DNA of 64,000 nt from NCBI RefSeq assembly GCF_004104355.1, contig NZ_RJLM01000007.1:124001-188000 (forward strand). Reading direction: 5' to 3'. The notes beneath the pieces are model-generated. The model did no database searches. It was given only the letters and a program-made list of their open reading frames with translations, and was not told the origin of the DNA. Of the stretch, positions 20,781 to 30,467 are shown piece after piece (positions within the stretch are counted from its first letter, which is position 1; the number at the start of each line of letters is the position of its first letter). This DNA is from Photobacterium chitinilyticum (GTDB taxonomy: Bacteria > Pseudomonadota > Gammaproteobacteria > Enterobacterales > Vibrionaceae). Position numbers and translations under genes: made by a program.

Positions 20781-21851
20781 ATGAGTATTCGTAAAATAAT
20801 AGATAAAATACGATTAAGTCGAGATTTAATAAGAAGACGAATTGGTATTGTTTTATTTGATAATAAAAATAGCGGAGAAGTTGATTTTAATCAGCTCAAA
20901 CGAATAGTCATTTTTCGTCTAGACGCTAAAATTGGAGACTCTATTGTTTCTTCTTTTGTTTATAGAGGTTTTAAGCGGCGTTTTCCAAATGTGATTATTG
21001 ATGTTATTACGACGACTGAAATGAGTGACATGTACAAAAGTTATTTTGACGTTGATAATGTTTATTTGTCAAAAAAAAGACCCGGGTATTCTGAAATTGC
21101 CAAAATCGCCGATAAGGTTGCAGGGGCCGATCTTGTTGTTCACTTTTCAAAGTCTCTGAAGATGAAGGATCTTTTTTTTCTGAAGCGCTTAAATGGAAAG
21201 GCGGTTGCTGGCTTGGATGATGAGGTCAACCTGGTCAATATTAAACTCGGTAATAAAACGAAAGATCAGCATTTTTCTTATAAGTATAAAGCACTACTTG
21301 AATATTATAATATTACAGATTTTGATGAATCTTATGTGATACCAAACAGTAAGAAGTGCTACGCTGAAGTTGCCAGTGAGCTGAATCTTGCTGAAGATTA
21401 CCTTATTGTTATAAACCCTTTTGGCAGCGGAACACCAAGAAAGCTATCTAAGCAAAAGCTGCAGGAACTAATTAGCAGGATCAGAAGTCTTGAGCTAGGG
21501 GTGAAAATTGCCTTTACTGTTTCACCGGCGGAAAAAAGCATTATTGAAGAATTAGTGGAAGGAAATTCTGATGTGTGTTTGCTGCTAGATTCTTGTCATT
21601 CAATTTACCATGCGATTGCACTTATCAGCATGGCCGATCTGGTAATAAGTGTCGATACTTCGATGGTGCACATTGCAAGTGGCCTGAATAAGAAATTAAT
21701 CGCTTTGTATAATCCAGATATGAATAACTACAATGAGTGGGCTCCGAAATCAGACCAGTTTGAAGTGATTTTCTCAAAAGAAAACCATATTAACGGTGTT
21801 GAAATCGATAAAGTCGTCGCAGGGGTAGAGTTGTTGATGGCTGCCAAATAG
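20781..21851 (+). CDS. AT-rich glycosyltransferase family 9 protein
   Basis: A GT9-type protein of 356 residues, probably a core glycosyltransferase. The signature RIVIFRLDAKIGDSIVSSFVYRGFKRRFP starts only at about residue 37, after a basic extension, and the donor site is SMADLVISVDTSMVHIASGLNKKLIALYNP. The gene is much more AT-rich than waaF next door (many ATA, TTA and AAA codons), which suggests acquisition. An ATG at 20781 is chosen; a TTG 39 bases upstream is possible, and neither has a clear ribosome site. Donor and acceptor unknown. Confidence 0.8.
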   Translation: MSIRKIIDKIRLSRDLIRRRIGIVLFDNKNSGEVDFNQLKRIVIFRLDAKIGDSIVSSFVYRGFKRRFPNVIIDVITTTEMSDMYKSYFDVDNVYLSKKRPGYSEIAKIADKVAGADLVVHFSKSLKMKDLFFLKRLNGKAVAGLDDEVNLVNIKLGNKTKDQHFSYKYKALLEYYNITDFDESYVIPNSKKCYAEVASELNLAEDYLIVINPFGSGTPRKLSKQKLQELISRIRSLELGVKIAFTVSPAEKSIIEELVEGNSDVCLLLDSCHSIYHAIALISMADLVISVDTSMVHIASGLNKKLIALYNPDMNNYNEWAPKSDQFEVIFSKENHINGVEIDKVVAGVELLMAAK

Positions 21852-21872
21852 TAACCTGGTTGTAAGCGGTAT

Positions 21873-21904
21873 CTGTTCCATCTTTTATATTGAAGATGGA
21901 ACAG
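21873..21904. terminator. Twelve-base hairpin between convergent glycosyltransferase genes
   Basis: CTGTTCCATCTT / AAGATGGAACAG perfect inverted repeat with an eight-base AT loop, between the GT9 and GT2 genes. No T-run follows on either strand, so it may be a terminator of non-classical form or a transcript-end stabiliser. Confidence 0.55.
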
Positions 21905-21925
21905 GTGTTCGTTTATTGGCTTCAA

Positions 21926-22744
21926 CTAGTCTTTCTGAATGCCATATTGGGTATAGGCAATTTTTTCTTGTCTTACTTGATCAAACAGGGCCTCATTGAC
22001 CGAAGAACGAGGAAGTTCGATGTGATAGAGGTGTATCTGATTGGCCATAAAAAAGACATTCTTGACGTTTACCCCTGAAAGCCTCAGGCGGTAATCTATA
22101 TCACTGTCTTCACCGATACCTGGTGCCTCATACCTTTCGTCAAACCCGTTGATATTCAATAGATCTGATTTGTGGGCAGAGAAGTTGCAGCCGACCAACC
22201 CTTTATTTTTCCGGTTGAGAAAGTTCGAAATTGCCGGTTTGGTGATGCGAAAGCCTTTCTCTATATTCTTTCCCTTACCCATCAGATAGTCACATAAAAT
22301 TGCACTTCGATATGACTTAAATAGCCGGTTTGGCTCCGTGTGTACACTTTCTCTTATCTTGTCACTAACACCCGGGGAAAGATCGGCTCTTCTTCCGTTG
22401 AGGCAGGTATTGGGCTCAGCTTGATTAAGGTGATCGCTGACAAAGTTATCTTGAGGGATACAGTCACCATCAATGAAAATCAGATAGTCATTGGTTGACA
22501 TCAATATAGCCTGATTGAGGATCTTGTTCTTGCGAAAGCCCTTGTCTTCATGCCAGACATGATAAATATTAAATTTATAGCTTTCAGCAAGAGCTCTTAC
22601 CTTATTCACATTTTCATTAGTCGAGCCATCATCAGCAATAATAACTTCAAAGTTGTTCTCATATTGGTTATTCAAGGCTGTTAGGATCATCTCCAGGCTT
22701 TTTACATTGTTGTAGAAAGCAATGATTACGCTAGCTTTAAGCAT
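21926..22744 (-). CDS. Glycosyltransferase family 2 protein
   Basis: A GT2 enzyme of 272 residues. The N-terminal GT-A signature is ASVIIAFYNNVKSLEMILTALN followed by IADDGSTNENV; the metal-binding motif is in LIFIDGDCIPQDNF, and a C-terminal galactosyltransferase-like segment (VGCNFSAHKSDLLNINGFDERYEAPGIGEDSDIDYRLRLSG) matches enzymes that act in core or O-chain synthesis. It overlaps the start region of the waaL-like gene end by eight bases and is AT-rich like it. The sugar is not known. Confidence 0.85.
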   Translation of the reverse strand: MLKASVIIAFYNNVKSLEMILTALNNQYENNFEVIIADDGSTNENVNKVRALAESYKFNIYHVWHEDKGFRKNKILNQAILMSTNDYLIFIDGDCIPQDNFVSDHLNQAEPNTCLNGRRADLSPGVSDKIRESVHTEPNRLFKSYRSAILCDYLMGKGKNIEKGFRITKPAISNFLNRKNKGLVGCNFSAHKSDLLNINGFDERYEAPGIGEDSDIDYRLRLSGVNVKNVFFMANQIHLYHIELPRSSVNEALFDQVRQEKIAYTQYGIQKD

Positions 22745-23951
22745 GAGTATTCTCCTGCATGCGAGGTAGTGCGATAGAAATAAAGTAGAACATGCAGATG
22801 GTCTGGTACTCTAGCTGGTTGGTATAAAATACCCCAATAATGAAAAAGGCGAGAATGACACTTAAACCCGAGTATTTAATGTTCGGGTTAGCCTTGAGTA
22901 TTTTAGCGGCTATTAAGGCAACGAGCAGCAAAAAAAACAACTCATAGACAACACCAAGTTTGTTGGCTGCATCTAAAACGCCATTATGGTTATCCTTAAA
23001 AGAAAAATAGATATAGCTATTTGTTATATTTTTGTTGGTTGAGTTGATGAATGATGTGTATTCTTTTTCGAAGTTAATCGGACCATTACCAAAAAAGAAA
23101 GCCCTTGGGTTATTGTCGTATTTGTCTAGCGCAAATAAATAGCCCGCTTCCCACATTTTAATCCGTGCGGTATTGGATTCGTTGCTTGTAGTATCTGTGA
23201 TGCTGACAATTCTGTCCTGTATAACACCTACCTTGGAAGGGAACATAAACATCAATAATGGCAATATCACCAGCATGGCCGCCGATAGCTTTAATAATAT
23301 ATTTCGTTTGTAAGAGAGCAGATATAGTACGGAAACGGTGAATGAGGCGACCATTCCGCCTCTTGAACCGCTAAGTACCAGGCAGATAAAGCCGATAAGG
23401 ATCAGACAAAAAAAGATGATTCTACGATTCTTTTGCTCTTTGCCATCTAAGGCCAATGGAAATAGGAAAACGATGAAATAGGTCAGCACTTCAGACCAGC
23501 GGCCAACATCGAGAAAGCTCGCAATTCTCTCCCCCTCCCACCCCCCAAGGGTTATCGCCTGATATCCGACATACAAAGCGGCAACAATAAAGCCAGTACA
23601 TAGTGATCGTATGGCTAACTCCTTGTTCTCTTTTTTCATATTGAGCATAAAGAGGCAGGGAATAGCCAATAAAAACGCCGCTTTACGGGCAAAGTAGATG
23701 GTATCTGCAGCGCTAGACGGGTAGATGATTGTTGATAAAAGGCCGATGACATACAGTAATGCTGATAAAATAAATATTTTATTACTCGCTACCTGTGCTC
23801 GGTAGCTTTTATTGCTGATGCATGAATAGGCAAACAGGATCAATAGTAGGGCAACAGAGATGTTCAATCCTGCTTTGGATGTAAAGACAGAAAAACCAAA
23901 GAAGACAATGATGGATTTTTCAATAAAGTTGATATTTACGATGCTTCTCAT
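22737..23951 (-). CDS. waaL: O-antigen ligase family membrane protein (WaaL-like)
   Basis: A polytopic inner-membrane protein of 404 residues with about ten to twelve hydrophobic segments. The Wzy_C/WaaL-family motif lies in VLSGSRGGMVASFTVSVLYLL near the middle, followed by a large periplasmic loop (about residues 245-325, including the ARIKMWEAGYLFALDKYDNNP region). In this context, among core glycosyltransferases, it most likely joins O-polysaccharide to lipid A-core; Wzy-type polymerases look similar. Like its neighbours it is AT-rich and probably variable between strains. Confidence 0.8.
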   Translation of the reverse strand: MRSIVNINFIEKSIIVFFGFSVFTSKAGLNISVALLLILFAYSCISNKSYRAQVASNKIFILSALLYVIGLLSTIIYPSSAADTIYFARKAAFLLAIPCLFMLNMKKENKELAIRSLCTGFIVAALYVGYQAITLGGWEGERIASFLDVGRWSEVLTYFIVFLFPLALDGKEQKNRRIIFFCLILIGFICLVLSGSRGGMVASFTVSVLYLLSYKRNILLKLSAAMLVILPLLMFMFPSKVGVIQDRIVSITDTTSNESNTARIKMWEAGYLFALDKYDNNPRAFFFGNGPINFEKEYTSFINSTNKNITNSYIYFSFKDNHNGVLDAANKLGVVYELFFLLLVALIAAKILKANPNIKYSGLSVILAFFIIGVFYTNQLEYQTICMFYFISIALPRMQENTHA

Positions 23952-23958
23952 TGTTTGT

Positions 23959-25077
23959 CTAACTACCTTTATAAATTTTTTCTAGACTGTCATTATGTAT
24001 TTCAGTGCTGAAGTGGAATATTGCCCTTGCTTTCAAGTCTTGTGCTAGTTGCTTGAATTTATTGGGCTTTACTGTCATCTTATTAAGTTGGTGTTGTATA
24101 TCACTGACCTCTAAAGGGTTGGCAGTGAACGGATAGTTCTCACCAAGGATTTCCGGGACAGCTCCACAGCTAGCGCCCAAGATAAGTTTTTCTGCCGCCA
24201 TCGCTTCAATCACTGTCAGGCCAAAGGCCTCATTATGTGACAAGATGGCAACAATATTCATGACGGCCAGCATGTTATCGGTATCTTTTCGGAAACCGGT
24301 AAGGTGGATTTGGTGAGGCAGGCCACTTTGCTCGATTGTTGCCTGAAGTTTTGCTACCAATTCGATATCAGAGCCCTGATCGGCTTGTAAACCGCCCACA
24401 ATCAATAGATGTAACGGCTGTTGGGGGCGCAGTTTAGCCAGGGCGATAAAGGCATCAAGCAATTCTTTCTGGCCTTTAGCGTGATTAATACGTCCCACAG
24501 TCCCAATAACAATCGCATCAGTAGGTATACCCAGCTCTTTTTTTATTTGAGCCACAAGTTCTATATCTTCTATTGCCGGGCGGATCTCGGTTCCTAGCCA
24601 CAGGCGCTGAATTTTTTCTGCCGGAACCGGCAGTGCTTTCAGGTTGCGCTTCTTGGTTGCCTCACTGATTGACAGTACCTTATCGACATGGCGATAGACC
24701 CAGCGATGGTAAACGTCTTTTTTGGGTCGGGTTACTCCCATGTGCTCGGTAAAGATGATCCGGTACGAAGACAGAGTATCGAGCAGGGCTGCAACAACTA
24801 GATCGCCCGACTTATGGCAATGGATTAGGCTGATACTATTTTGTTGGAGCCATCGATGAATTCGATAAAGCTGCGTTATCGCTGCTAACTTTGATTCGAC
24901 TTCATAGGTTTCTATGCCTTGCTCACGCATACCTTGTGCAACACGCGACCCCTTGAGGCACAGGCCAAACACTTTCCAGCCCTTTTCTTTGAACTGGCCG
25001 CCGGTACGGATTGGATACATTTCCAACCCTCCCCAGCCTTTGGAGAGACAAATATGAAGTACAGCTTGGTTAGACAT
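23959..25077 (-). CDS. Glycosyltransferase family 4 protein
   Basis: A GT-B retaining glycosyltransferase of 372 residues. The N-terminal acceptor domain begins LHICLSKGWGGLEMYPIRTG; the C-terminal donor domain has IGTVGRINHAKGQKELLDAF and the EX7E motif in NEAFGLTVIEAMAAEK. Such enzymes add hexoses in LPS core or O-chain. It sits 7 bases before the waaL-like gene and probably starts an operon of GT4, ligase and GT2. GC content is nearer to the housekeeping genes than in the two genes downstream. Specific sugar unknown. Confidence 0.86.
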   Translation of the reverse strand: MSNQAVLHICLSKGWGGLEMYPIRTGGQFKEKGWKVFGLCLKGSRVAQGMREQGIETYEVESKLAAITQLYRIHRWLQQNSISLIHCHKSGDLVVAALLDTLSSYRIIFTEHMGVTRPKKDVYHRWVYRHVDKVLSISEATKKRNLKALPVPAEKIQRLWLGTEIRPAIEDIELVAQIKKELGIPTDAIVIGTVGRINHAKGQKELLDAFIALAKLRPQQPLHLLIVGGLQADQGSDIELVAKLQATIEQSGLPHQIHLTGFRKDTDNMLAVMNIVAILSHNEAFGLTVIEAMAAEKLILGASCGAVPEILGENYPFTANPLEVSDIQHQLNKMTVKPNKFKQLAQDLKARAIFHFSTEIHNDSLEKIYKGS

Positions 25078-25159
25078 TGATTAACACCTTTGGGTGCCGT
25101 TAGGCATCTAGCATCGTAGGTTGAATATTCATCACTTATATATCAGATATAATAAAGCA

Positions 25160-25181
25160 AGCTGAGAAAACCCAGCTCGCC
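25160..25181 (-). terminator. Weak terminator after hldD
   Basis: Minus strand: AGCTGGG pairs with CTCAGCT around TTTT, followed by TTGCTTTATT. One mismatch or G-T pair; weak but in the expected place after hldD. Confidence 0.4.
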
Positions 25182-25204
25182 TTTGTAGAGTGATTTACAT
25201 CAGC

Positions 25205-26149
25205 TTATTGATTAATCAATAACATATACTCAGCGACCCCTTCGGCGACTGACTTAAAGGGTTTGTCGTACCCTGCCGCGCGTACTTTGGTCAGATCGGC
25301 CTGGGTAAACGCCTGATAGCGACCTTTCAGATGCTCGGGGAACGGAATTTCTTCCACTTCTCCTTTGTTATGGTGCTTGATGACGGCCTTGGCAACCTCA
25401 CGGAAAGATTCGGCATTGCCGGTACCGCAGTTGAAGATACCCGAGACATTGTTTTGCCAGAACCACAGGTTCATCTGGCAGACGTCACCGACATAGACGA
25501 AGTCACGCTTGAAGATATCGGAGCCCTCGAACAATTTCGGATTGTCGCCATTATTGATTTGGGTGTTGAGGTGGAAAGCCACCGAGGCCATGCTGCCTTT
25601 ATGCTGCTCGCGTGGTCCGTAGACGTTGAAATAGCGAAAGCCGGTGATCTGAGACAGGGTCTCGCCGTGCTCCTCGGCATCTTGCCACAGGCGACGGACA
25701 TAGTTGTCGAACTGCTGCTTCGAGTAACCGTATATGTTCAGCGCACCTTCATACTGCTTTTCTTCGATGAAGTCATGATCGCGGCCGCCGTAAGTTGCCG
25801 CCGAAGAAGCATAGAGGAACGGGATTTGGCGTTCCAAGCAATAATGCAGTAACTCTTTTGAGTACTCATAATTGTTTAGCATCATGTATTTGCCGTCCCA
25901 CTCTGTGGTTGCAGAGCATGCGCCTTCATGGAAAATGGCGTCAATTGGGCCAAAATCATCACCTGCCATGATTTGGGTAATGAAGTCTTCCTTATCCATG
26001 TAATCAGCGATATCAAGATCAACCAGGTTGGCAAATTTGGTTCCGTCTTTCAGGTTATCCACGACCAAAATGTCGTTGCGTCCTTGCTCATTCAGAGCCT
26101 TTACGATATTGCTGCCGATCATGCCGGCGCCACCAGTTACAATAATCAT
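25205..26149 (-). CDS. hldD: ADP-L-glycero-D-manno-heptose 6-epimerase
   Basis: Converts ADP-D-glycero- to ADP-L-glycero-manno-heptose, the donor used by the heptosyltransferases of this locus. The 314-residue protein has GGAGMIG (6-12) for NADP binding, SSAATYGG and the Tyr/Lys pair in [12 protein letters not shown], and the conserved [23 protein letters not shown]. In V. cholerae hldD (gmhD) borders the O-antigen gene cluster; here the next gene is a TetR regulator, and no O-antigen synthesis cluster follows within the window. Confidence 0.97.
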   Translation of the reverse strand: MIIVTGGAGMIGSNIVKALNEQGRNDILVVDNLKDGTKFANLVDLDIADYMDKEDFITQIMAGDDFGPIDAIFHEGACSATTEWDGKYMMLNNYEYSKELLHYCLERQIPFLYASSAATYGGRDHDFIEEKQYEGALNIYGYSKQQFDNYVRRLWQDAEEHGETLSQITGFRYFNVYGPREQHKGSMASVAFHLNTQINNGDNPKLFEGSDIFKRDFVYVGDVCQMNLWFWQNNVSGIFNCGTGNAESFREVAKAVIKHHNKGEVEEIPFPEHLKGRYQAFTQADLTKVRAAGYDKPFKSVAEGVAEYMLLINQ

Positions 26150-26262
26150 GGCTATTCCAGTCTTTAATACATTGGGACAACGGCCGCATAACAGCCACCG
26201 CTATAAATATTCTTTGTGATAACATTACACTATTGCCATCGGGCGACGGAAGTGAGAAGCAA

Positions 26263-26907
26263 ATGAAGACCCGCGACAGAATTATTCAGGCAGCACTGGA
26301 GCTTTTCAACGAAAGCGGTGAGCCAAATATAACCACGAACCATATTGCCGCTCATTTGGGGATCAGCCCCGGCAATCTATATTATCATTTTCGCAATAAA
26401 GAAGAGATTATACACAGTATTTTTGATGAATACGCCCGTGATCTAAGTATTCGTTTTCAGCCGCAGGATGAACCGAACGTAACTGCCGATAATTTATTGG
26501 GTTATCTCGATGCGGTGTTCATGTTGATGTGGCGATATCGCTTTTTTTACGCCAACCTACCCGATATCTTGCGCAGAGATTCAGAACTGCAGCAAAAGTA
26601 CCTGGCAGCTCAGGGAGAGCTTCATCGGAACATTATGGGGATGATGAACAGCTTCCGTGCCAGCGAGCTGCTTGATCTAGATGATGACGAGTTGCTCAGC
26701 CTGGCGAATACGCTGAAGCTAGTTGCCTCCAGCTGGATTTGCTACCAGACCACTCAGGCGGTTGGGGCTAAGATAACCAAGGCGGTTATTTACCAAGGCG
26801 TTCTGCAGATGCTGAGTATTGTTCGTCCGCTGACGACTGCAAAAGGGAAAGAGCAGGTAATCCAGCTTGAATCTCATTACTGCGAGCAGGTAAAACGAGA
26901 GGCATAG
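26263..26907 (+). CDS. TetR/AcrR family transcriptional regulator
   Basis: A one-component repressor-type protein of 214 residues. The N-terminal helix-turn-helix covers about residues 24-45 (ITTNHIAAHLGISPGNLYYHFRNK). The C-terminal ligand part is not a type I recognise by ligand (LGYLDAVFMLMWRYRFFYANLPDILRRDSEL is typical of a conserved vibrio/pseudomonad subgroup). The ATG at 26263 has GAGAAG upstream; a TTG 30 bases earlier is open. It is divergent from hldD across ~110 bases, so autoregulation or control of hldD is possible but unproven. Confidence 0.87.
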   Translation: MKTRDRIIQAALELFNESGEPNITTNHIAAHLGISPGNLYYHFRNKEEIIHSIFDEYARDLSIRFQPQDEPNVTADNLLGYLDAVFMLMWRYRFFYANLPDILRRDSELQQKYLAAQGELHRNIMGMMNSFRASELLDLDDDELLSLANTLKLVASSWICYQTTQAVGAKITKAVIYQGVLQMLSIVRPLTTAKGKEQVIQLESHYCEQVKREA

Positions 26908-27019
26908 CCTCGTAACTGACTGCCAGTGAATGATGAATGACAGCATAGATGCTTACCGTATAAGTTTGTCAGCCAGTGGGTTATAGCTTCGCTCGAGCTC
27001 TTAGGTTTAAGGGTAAAAG

Positions 27020-27736
27020 TTAAGGGTATAGGGACGAAATTCGTACCAGTTGTACATTTTGTTCTGCAAGTCCCGGCAGTTGCTCCTCAAGTGTTGCCAA
27101 GGTCACGGGGTAGGGGTGTCCAATCGCGATGGCATAACCGTCGCGCTTGGCGCGCCGAACAGCCTGCTTTAGTTGCTGGCGGACAAACTGTGGGGTACGG
27201 AAATGGTCAAGAAATATATGCCGTCGTAGGGCTGGCACGCCTTGGGCACGTGCCTGCTTTAACGCAACTGATTTCGCCGTTGTTCGGCTGTCGAGAAAGT
27301 TCACCCCTTGTTCATTCAGTATATCCATAACCCAATTCATCGCCTTGGTATTCTGGGTCAGGGCGCTACCCATGTGATTATTCATCGCGACGGCATTTGG
27401 CACCCGGCTCAAAGCACGGCGAAGCGTTTGCTGGAGTTCGGCCTGTGACATTTTTCCTGTGAGGGTGGTTAGTTCTAATGGTGCCTGGCGCAGGGGCTCC
27501 ATTGGCATATGGAGTAGTGTATCCCGTTGTTCCTGTCCGGCCTGACGGGCTGTTGCGAGATCAAAAGGGGTATCGGGAAGAATGGAGATACTCACTTCAG
27601 CAGGCAGGGTGGAGAGTGCAGGCGGCATTGCCCGGTAGCCCAGATCATCAATGACGATTGCCAGCTTAGCGGCATGGACATAAGTTGGCAGGACCAAACT
27701 GAAGAGCAGAGAAAACCAGATTGCAATCCGTCGCAT
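27020..27736 (-). CDS. yibQ: Divergent polysaccharide deacetylase family protein YibQ
   Basis: A periplasmic protein of the 'divergent polysaccharide deacetylase' family (DUF610), 238 residues. A cleavable signal peptide ends at about residue 22 (FSLVLPTYVHA-A). The family start KLAIVIDDLGYRAM supplies two Asp of the NodB-like fold, and later NNHMGSALT and GHPYPVTLATLEEQLP fit the family. The substrate is not known. It is last in the operon gpmI-envC-yibQ, the same order as in E. coli, and follows envC by 24 bases, pointing to a role linked with cell wall separation. Confidence 0.93.
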   Translation of the reverse strand: MRRIAIWFSLLFSLVLPTYVHAAKLAIVIDDLGYRAMPPALSTLPAEVSISILPDTPFDLATARQAGQEQRDTLLHMPMEPLRQAPLELTTLTGKMSQAELQQTLRRALSRVPNAVAMNNHMGSALTQNTKAMNWVMDILNEQGVNFLDSRTTAKSVALKQARAQGVPALRRHIFLDHFRTPQFVRQQLKQAVRRAKRDGYAIAIGHPYPVTLATLEEQLPGLAEQNVQLVRISSLYP

Positions 27737-27760
27737 GCAGGTGTCCTTATCTGGCTGAAC

Positions 27761-28918
27761 TTACCTTGTCAGCCAGCTCTTAGGGTTAATAGGGTTACCT
27801 TTACGGCGTATTTCAAAGTACAGTCCCGAACGTTCCTGACCCCCGCTGTCCCCGACTAGGGCAATGGCATCGTTGGCCTGTACCACATCGCCGACTTTCT
27901 TCAGTAAGGTCTGGTTGTAGCCATAGAAGCTCATATCCCCTTTCCCGTGATCGATAACAAGCATCAGGCCGTAGCCTCGTAGCCAGTCGGCAAATACTAC
28001 CTTACCGGAATATACCGCTTTGACCTGGCTTCCGGATGGCTTGCCAATCACCATACCTTTCCAGCGCAGCTCTCCTTGCTGGACGGTACCGTATTGATGA
28101 AGAATTGACCCCTTCACCGGCCATGGCAGCTTGCCTTTGTGCCTGACCAGCCCGTCCATCGGGGCTCGTCGTGCCGCCTCGGCGGCTGCCTTGGCTTTAG
28201 CTATCTCTTTGACTAGACGCTTCTCGTTGGTCTTCAGTTCAGACAGATACTGGGAATCAGTTTTTAGCTGGCCTTTGATGGTACGAACCGTTTTTTTGCG
28301 CTGCCGCTGCTCGGTTTCCAGCTTGCTTTTTTCCGTTTTAAGTTGAGTCAATAAGGCCTGCTGCTGCTGGCGTTGCTGGCTCAGCTGGTGTTTTTTTAGC
28401 TGCAGCTCCGTGGTCGTTGCTGCCAGTTCATTAAGCGTATTGGCTCGTGCTTCACTCAGGTGCTCTGCATATACCGATATACGATCAAGTTCGGTACTGT
28501 CTTCGCCACTGAGCAGGGTGGCCAGTTGGCTGTTTTTCCCCTGGCGGTACTGGGTGTTCAGAAGCTCTTTCAGCATTTCCTGTTGGCCGAACTGCTGCTG
28601 CTGCAGAACTTGCTGCTCTTGCTGAAGCTTGCTGATGGAACGATCGAGCTGGTTGAGCTGATTATCGGCCTGGTGGATCTTATTGGCTGTTGCTGCGATG
28701 GCAAGCTCTTGCTGCTTGAGTGATTTTTGCAGGGTATTGATTTTCTTTTGCTTGTTGCCGAGCTGATCCTGCTGGCGTGTGATTTCCTGCTTTACCCCAT
28801 CGAGCTGGTTTTGGTTAGCTGCATTGACTGATAGTGAAAATGCCAGACATAACAAAGCGCCAGTGCATAATGCACTGGCGCGGAGGATGTTGCTTAGGTC
28901 TTTGATCTTATCCCGCAT
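27761..28918 (-). CDS. envC: Murein hydrolase activator EnvC
   Basis: Periplasmic activator of amidases AmiA/AmiB at the division septum. The 385-residue protein has an N-terminal signal segment (~15-33), a long coiled coil (~35-245, very rich in Gln, Lys and Leu), and a C-terminal LytM (M23) domain from about 255. The domain is degenerate: the metal-binding His/Asp and HxH positions read LRWKGMVIG and GLYFEIRRKG, so it should be catalytically dead, as in E. coli EnvC. Separated from gpmI by seven bases. Confidence 0.95.
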   Translation of the reverse strand: MRDKIKDLSNILRASALCTGALLCLAFSLSVNAANQNQLDGVKQEITRQQDQLGNKQKKINTLQKSLKQQELAIAATANKIHQADNQLNQLDRSISKLQQEQQVLQQQQFGQQEMLKELLNTQYRQGKNSQLATLLSGEDSTELDRISVYAEHLSEARANTLNELAATTTELQLKKHQLSQQRQQQQALLTQLKTEKSKLETEQRQRKKTVRTIKGQLKTDSQYLSELKTNEKRLVKEIAKAKAAAEAARRAPMDGLVRHKGKLPWPVKGSILHQYGTVQQGELRWKGMVIGKPSGSQVKAVYSGKVVFADWLRGYGLMLVIDHGKGDMSFYGYNQTLLKKVGDVVQANDAIALVGDSGGQERSGLYFEIRRKGNPINPKSWLTR

Positions 28919-28925
28919 GGGGGGA

Positions 28926-30467
28926 TTATTTCAGATCAAACAGCACCTGACCAGTCATCTCTGAAGGGATTTCCATATCTGTTAGCGCCAGCATAGTTGG
29001 TGCAAGATCAGACAGTTTGCCGCCTTCTTTCAGGGTCAGTGACTTGTCACCCACGTAAACTAGCGGTACCGGCAGGTTGGTGTGTGCTGTGTGAATGCCG
29101 CCAGTTTCAGGGTTAACCATCATTTCGGCATTACCGTGATCGGCAGTGATCAGCAGCTGGCCGTCAACTTCTTTGATGGCTGCAATTACTTTACCAATAC
29201 AGCTATCGAGTGCTTCACAAGCTTTTACGGCTGCATCGTAAACACCGGTATGGCCAACCATGTCGCCATTCGGGTAGTTACAAATAATCGTGTCGAACTC
29301 GCCGCCCTTAATGGCTGCAACTAGCTTTTCAGTCAGCTCCGGAGCACTCATTTCAGGCTGGAGATCGTACGTTGCCACCTTCGGAGACGCGACTAGCGAG
29401 CGAGATTCGCCGTCAAATTCACTTTCTACGCCGCCGTTGAAGAAGAAAGTAACGTGAGCATATTTTTCTGTTTCAGAGATACGCAGCTGCTTCTTGCCTT
29501 TCTTCGATAGCCACTCACCCAGGGTGTTTTCCAGGCTTGCAGATGGATAAGCAATCGCAAGGTTAATATCTGCAGCGTATTGAGTCAGCATCACAAAATC
29601 AGCCAGTGCAGGCACTTGAGCACGCTCGAAACCGGCGAAATCCGTTTCGAATGCACGGGTGATTTGGCGGGCACGGTCAGCACGGTAGTTCATGAAGATA
29701 ACGGCATCGCCATCTTCCATAGCGGCAACGTCCTGGCCTTCGGCACGGATTTCGGTTGCTTTAACGAACTCATCGTTTTCATCACGCGCATAGGCAGCGT
29801 CAAGGCCTTCAACGGCAGATGCCGCCAAAAACTCGGCGTTGGCTGCTGTCAGTAGGTTGTAAGCAACCTCAACACGATCCCAGTTGTTGTCACGGTCCAT
29901 CGCGTAGTAACGGCCAACCAGAGAAGCCACGCGGCCTTTGCCTAGCTCGGCAAATAGCGCATCGAAACGCTCCAGTGATGCCTGCGCGCTACGAGGCGGC
30001 GTATCACGACCGTCGAGGAAGCAGTGCAGGTAGATTTTTTCTGCGCCGCGCTTGGCTGCCATTTCAACCGCTGCCGCGATGTGGTCTTCATGGCTGTGCA
30101 CGCCGCCTGGAGACATCAGGCCCATAATGTGAACCGCTTTGCCTGCATTGATGGCTTTATCCATTGCCGATACCAGGGCTTCGTTTTCGAAGAAGTCACC
30201 GTCAGTGATAGACTTGGTGATACGGGTCAGATCTTGATAGACAATGCGACCGGCACCAATGTTGGTATGACCAACTTCAGAGTTCCCCATTTGACCGTCA
30301 GGCAGGCCCACATCCATGCCAGAGGCAGAAATCAGGGTGTTGGCTTCACTTGCCATCAAGCCGTCAATGACTGGTGTGTTTGCGTTTGCAATTGCGTTGT
30401 CGGAATTGTCTTCGCGGTAACCCCAGCCATCCAGGATAACTAAAGCCAGTGGCTTCTTAGCAGACAT
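28926..30467 (-). CDS. gpmI: 2,3-bisphosphoglycerate-independent phosphoglycerate mutase
   Basis: Interconverts 3- and 2-phosphoglycerate in glycolysis, using two Mn ions. With the chosen ATG (GAGAGGA upstream) the protein has 513 residues; the phosphorylated Ser63 is in MGNSEVGH and Asp13 in [10 protein letters not shown]. An in-frame start 15 bases upstream would cover that ribosome site. C-terminal TADHGNAE and [10 protein letters not shown] carry further metal ligands. First gene of gpmI-envC-yibQ. A ~430-base gap separates it from the divergent yibN. Confidence 0.97.
   Translation of the reverse strand: MSAKKPLALVILDGWGYREDNSDNAIANANTPVIDGLMASEANTLISASGMDVGLPDGQMGNSEVGHTNIGAGRIVYQDLTRITKSITDGDFFENEALVSAMDKAINAGKAVHIMGLMSPGGVHSHEDHIAAAVEMAAKRGAEKIYLHCFLDGRDTPPRSAQASLERFDALFAELGKGRVASLVGRYYAMDRDNNWDRVEVAYNLLTAANAEFLAASAVEGLDAAYARDENDEFVKATEIRAEGQDVAAMEDGDAVIFMNYRADRARQITRAFETDFAGFERAQVPALADFVMLTQYAADINLAIAYPSASLENTLGEWLSKKGKKQLRISETEKYAHVTFFFNGGVESEFDGESRSLVASPKVATYDLQPEMSAPELTEKLVAAIKGGEFDTIICNYPNGDMVGHTGVYDAAVKACEALDSCIGKVIAAIKEVDGQLLITADHGNAEMMVNPETGGIHTAHTNLPVPLVYVGDKSLTLKEGGKLSDLAPTMLALTDMEIPSEMTGQVLFDLK

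Noticed and set aside
23528-23552. C-rich run similar to the palindromic unit after pyrE
   Set aside because: It is coding sequence of the waaL-like gene (Gly-Trp-Glu-Gly-Glu on the minus strand) and lacks the inverted half.
25331-25852. 173-codon frame opposite hldD
   Set aside because: Antisense shadow of the conserved epimerase, no start signal and no family resemblance.
26051-26065. DnaA-box-like GTTATCCACG
   Set aside because: Single match inside hldD coding sequence; no cluster, so no sign of an origin.
27778-28918. EnvC as an active M23 metallopeptidase
   Set aside because: The zinc ligands of active LytM domains are replaced, so it is called an activator.
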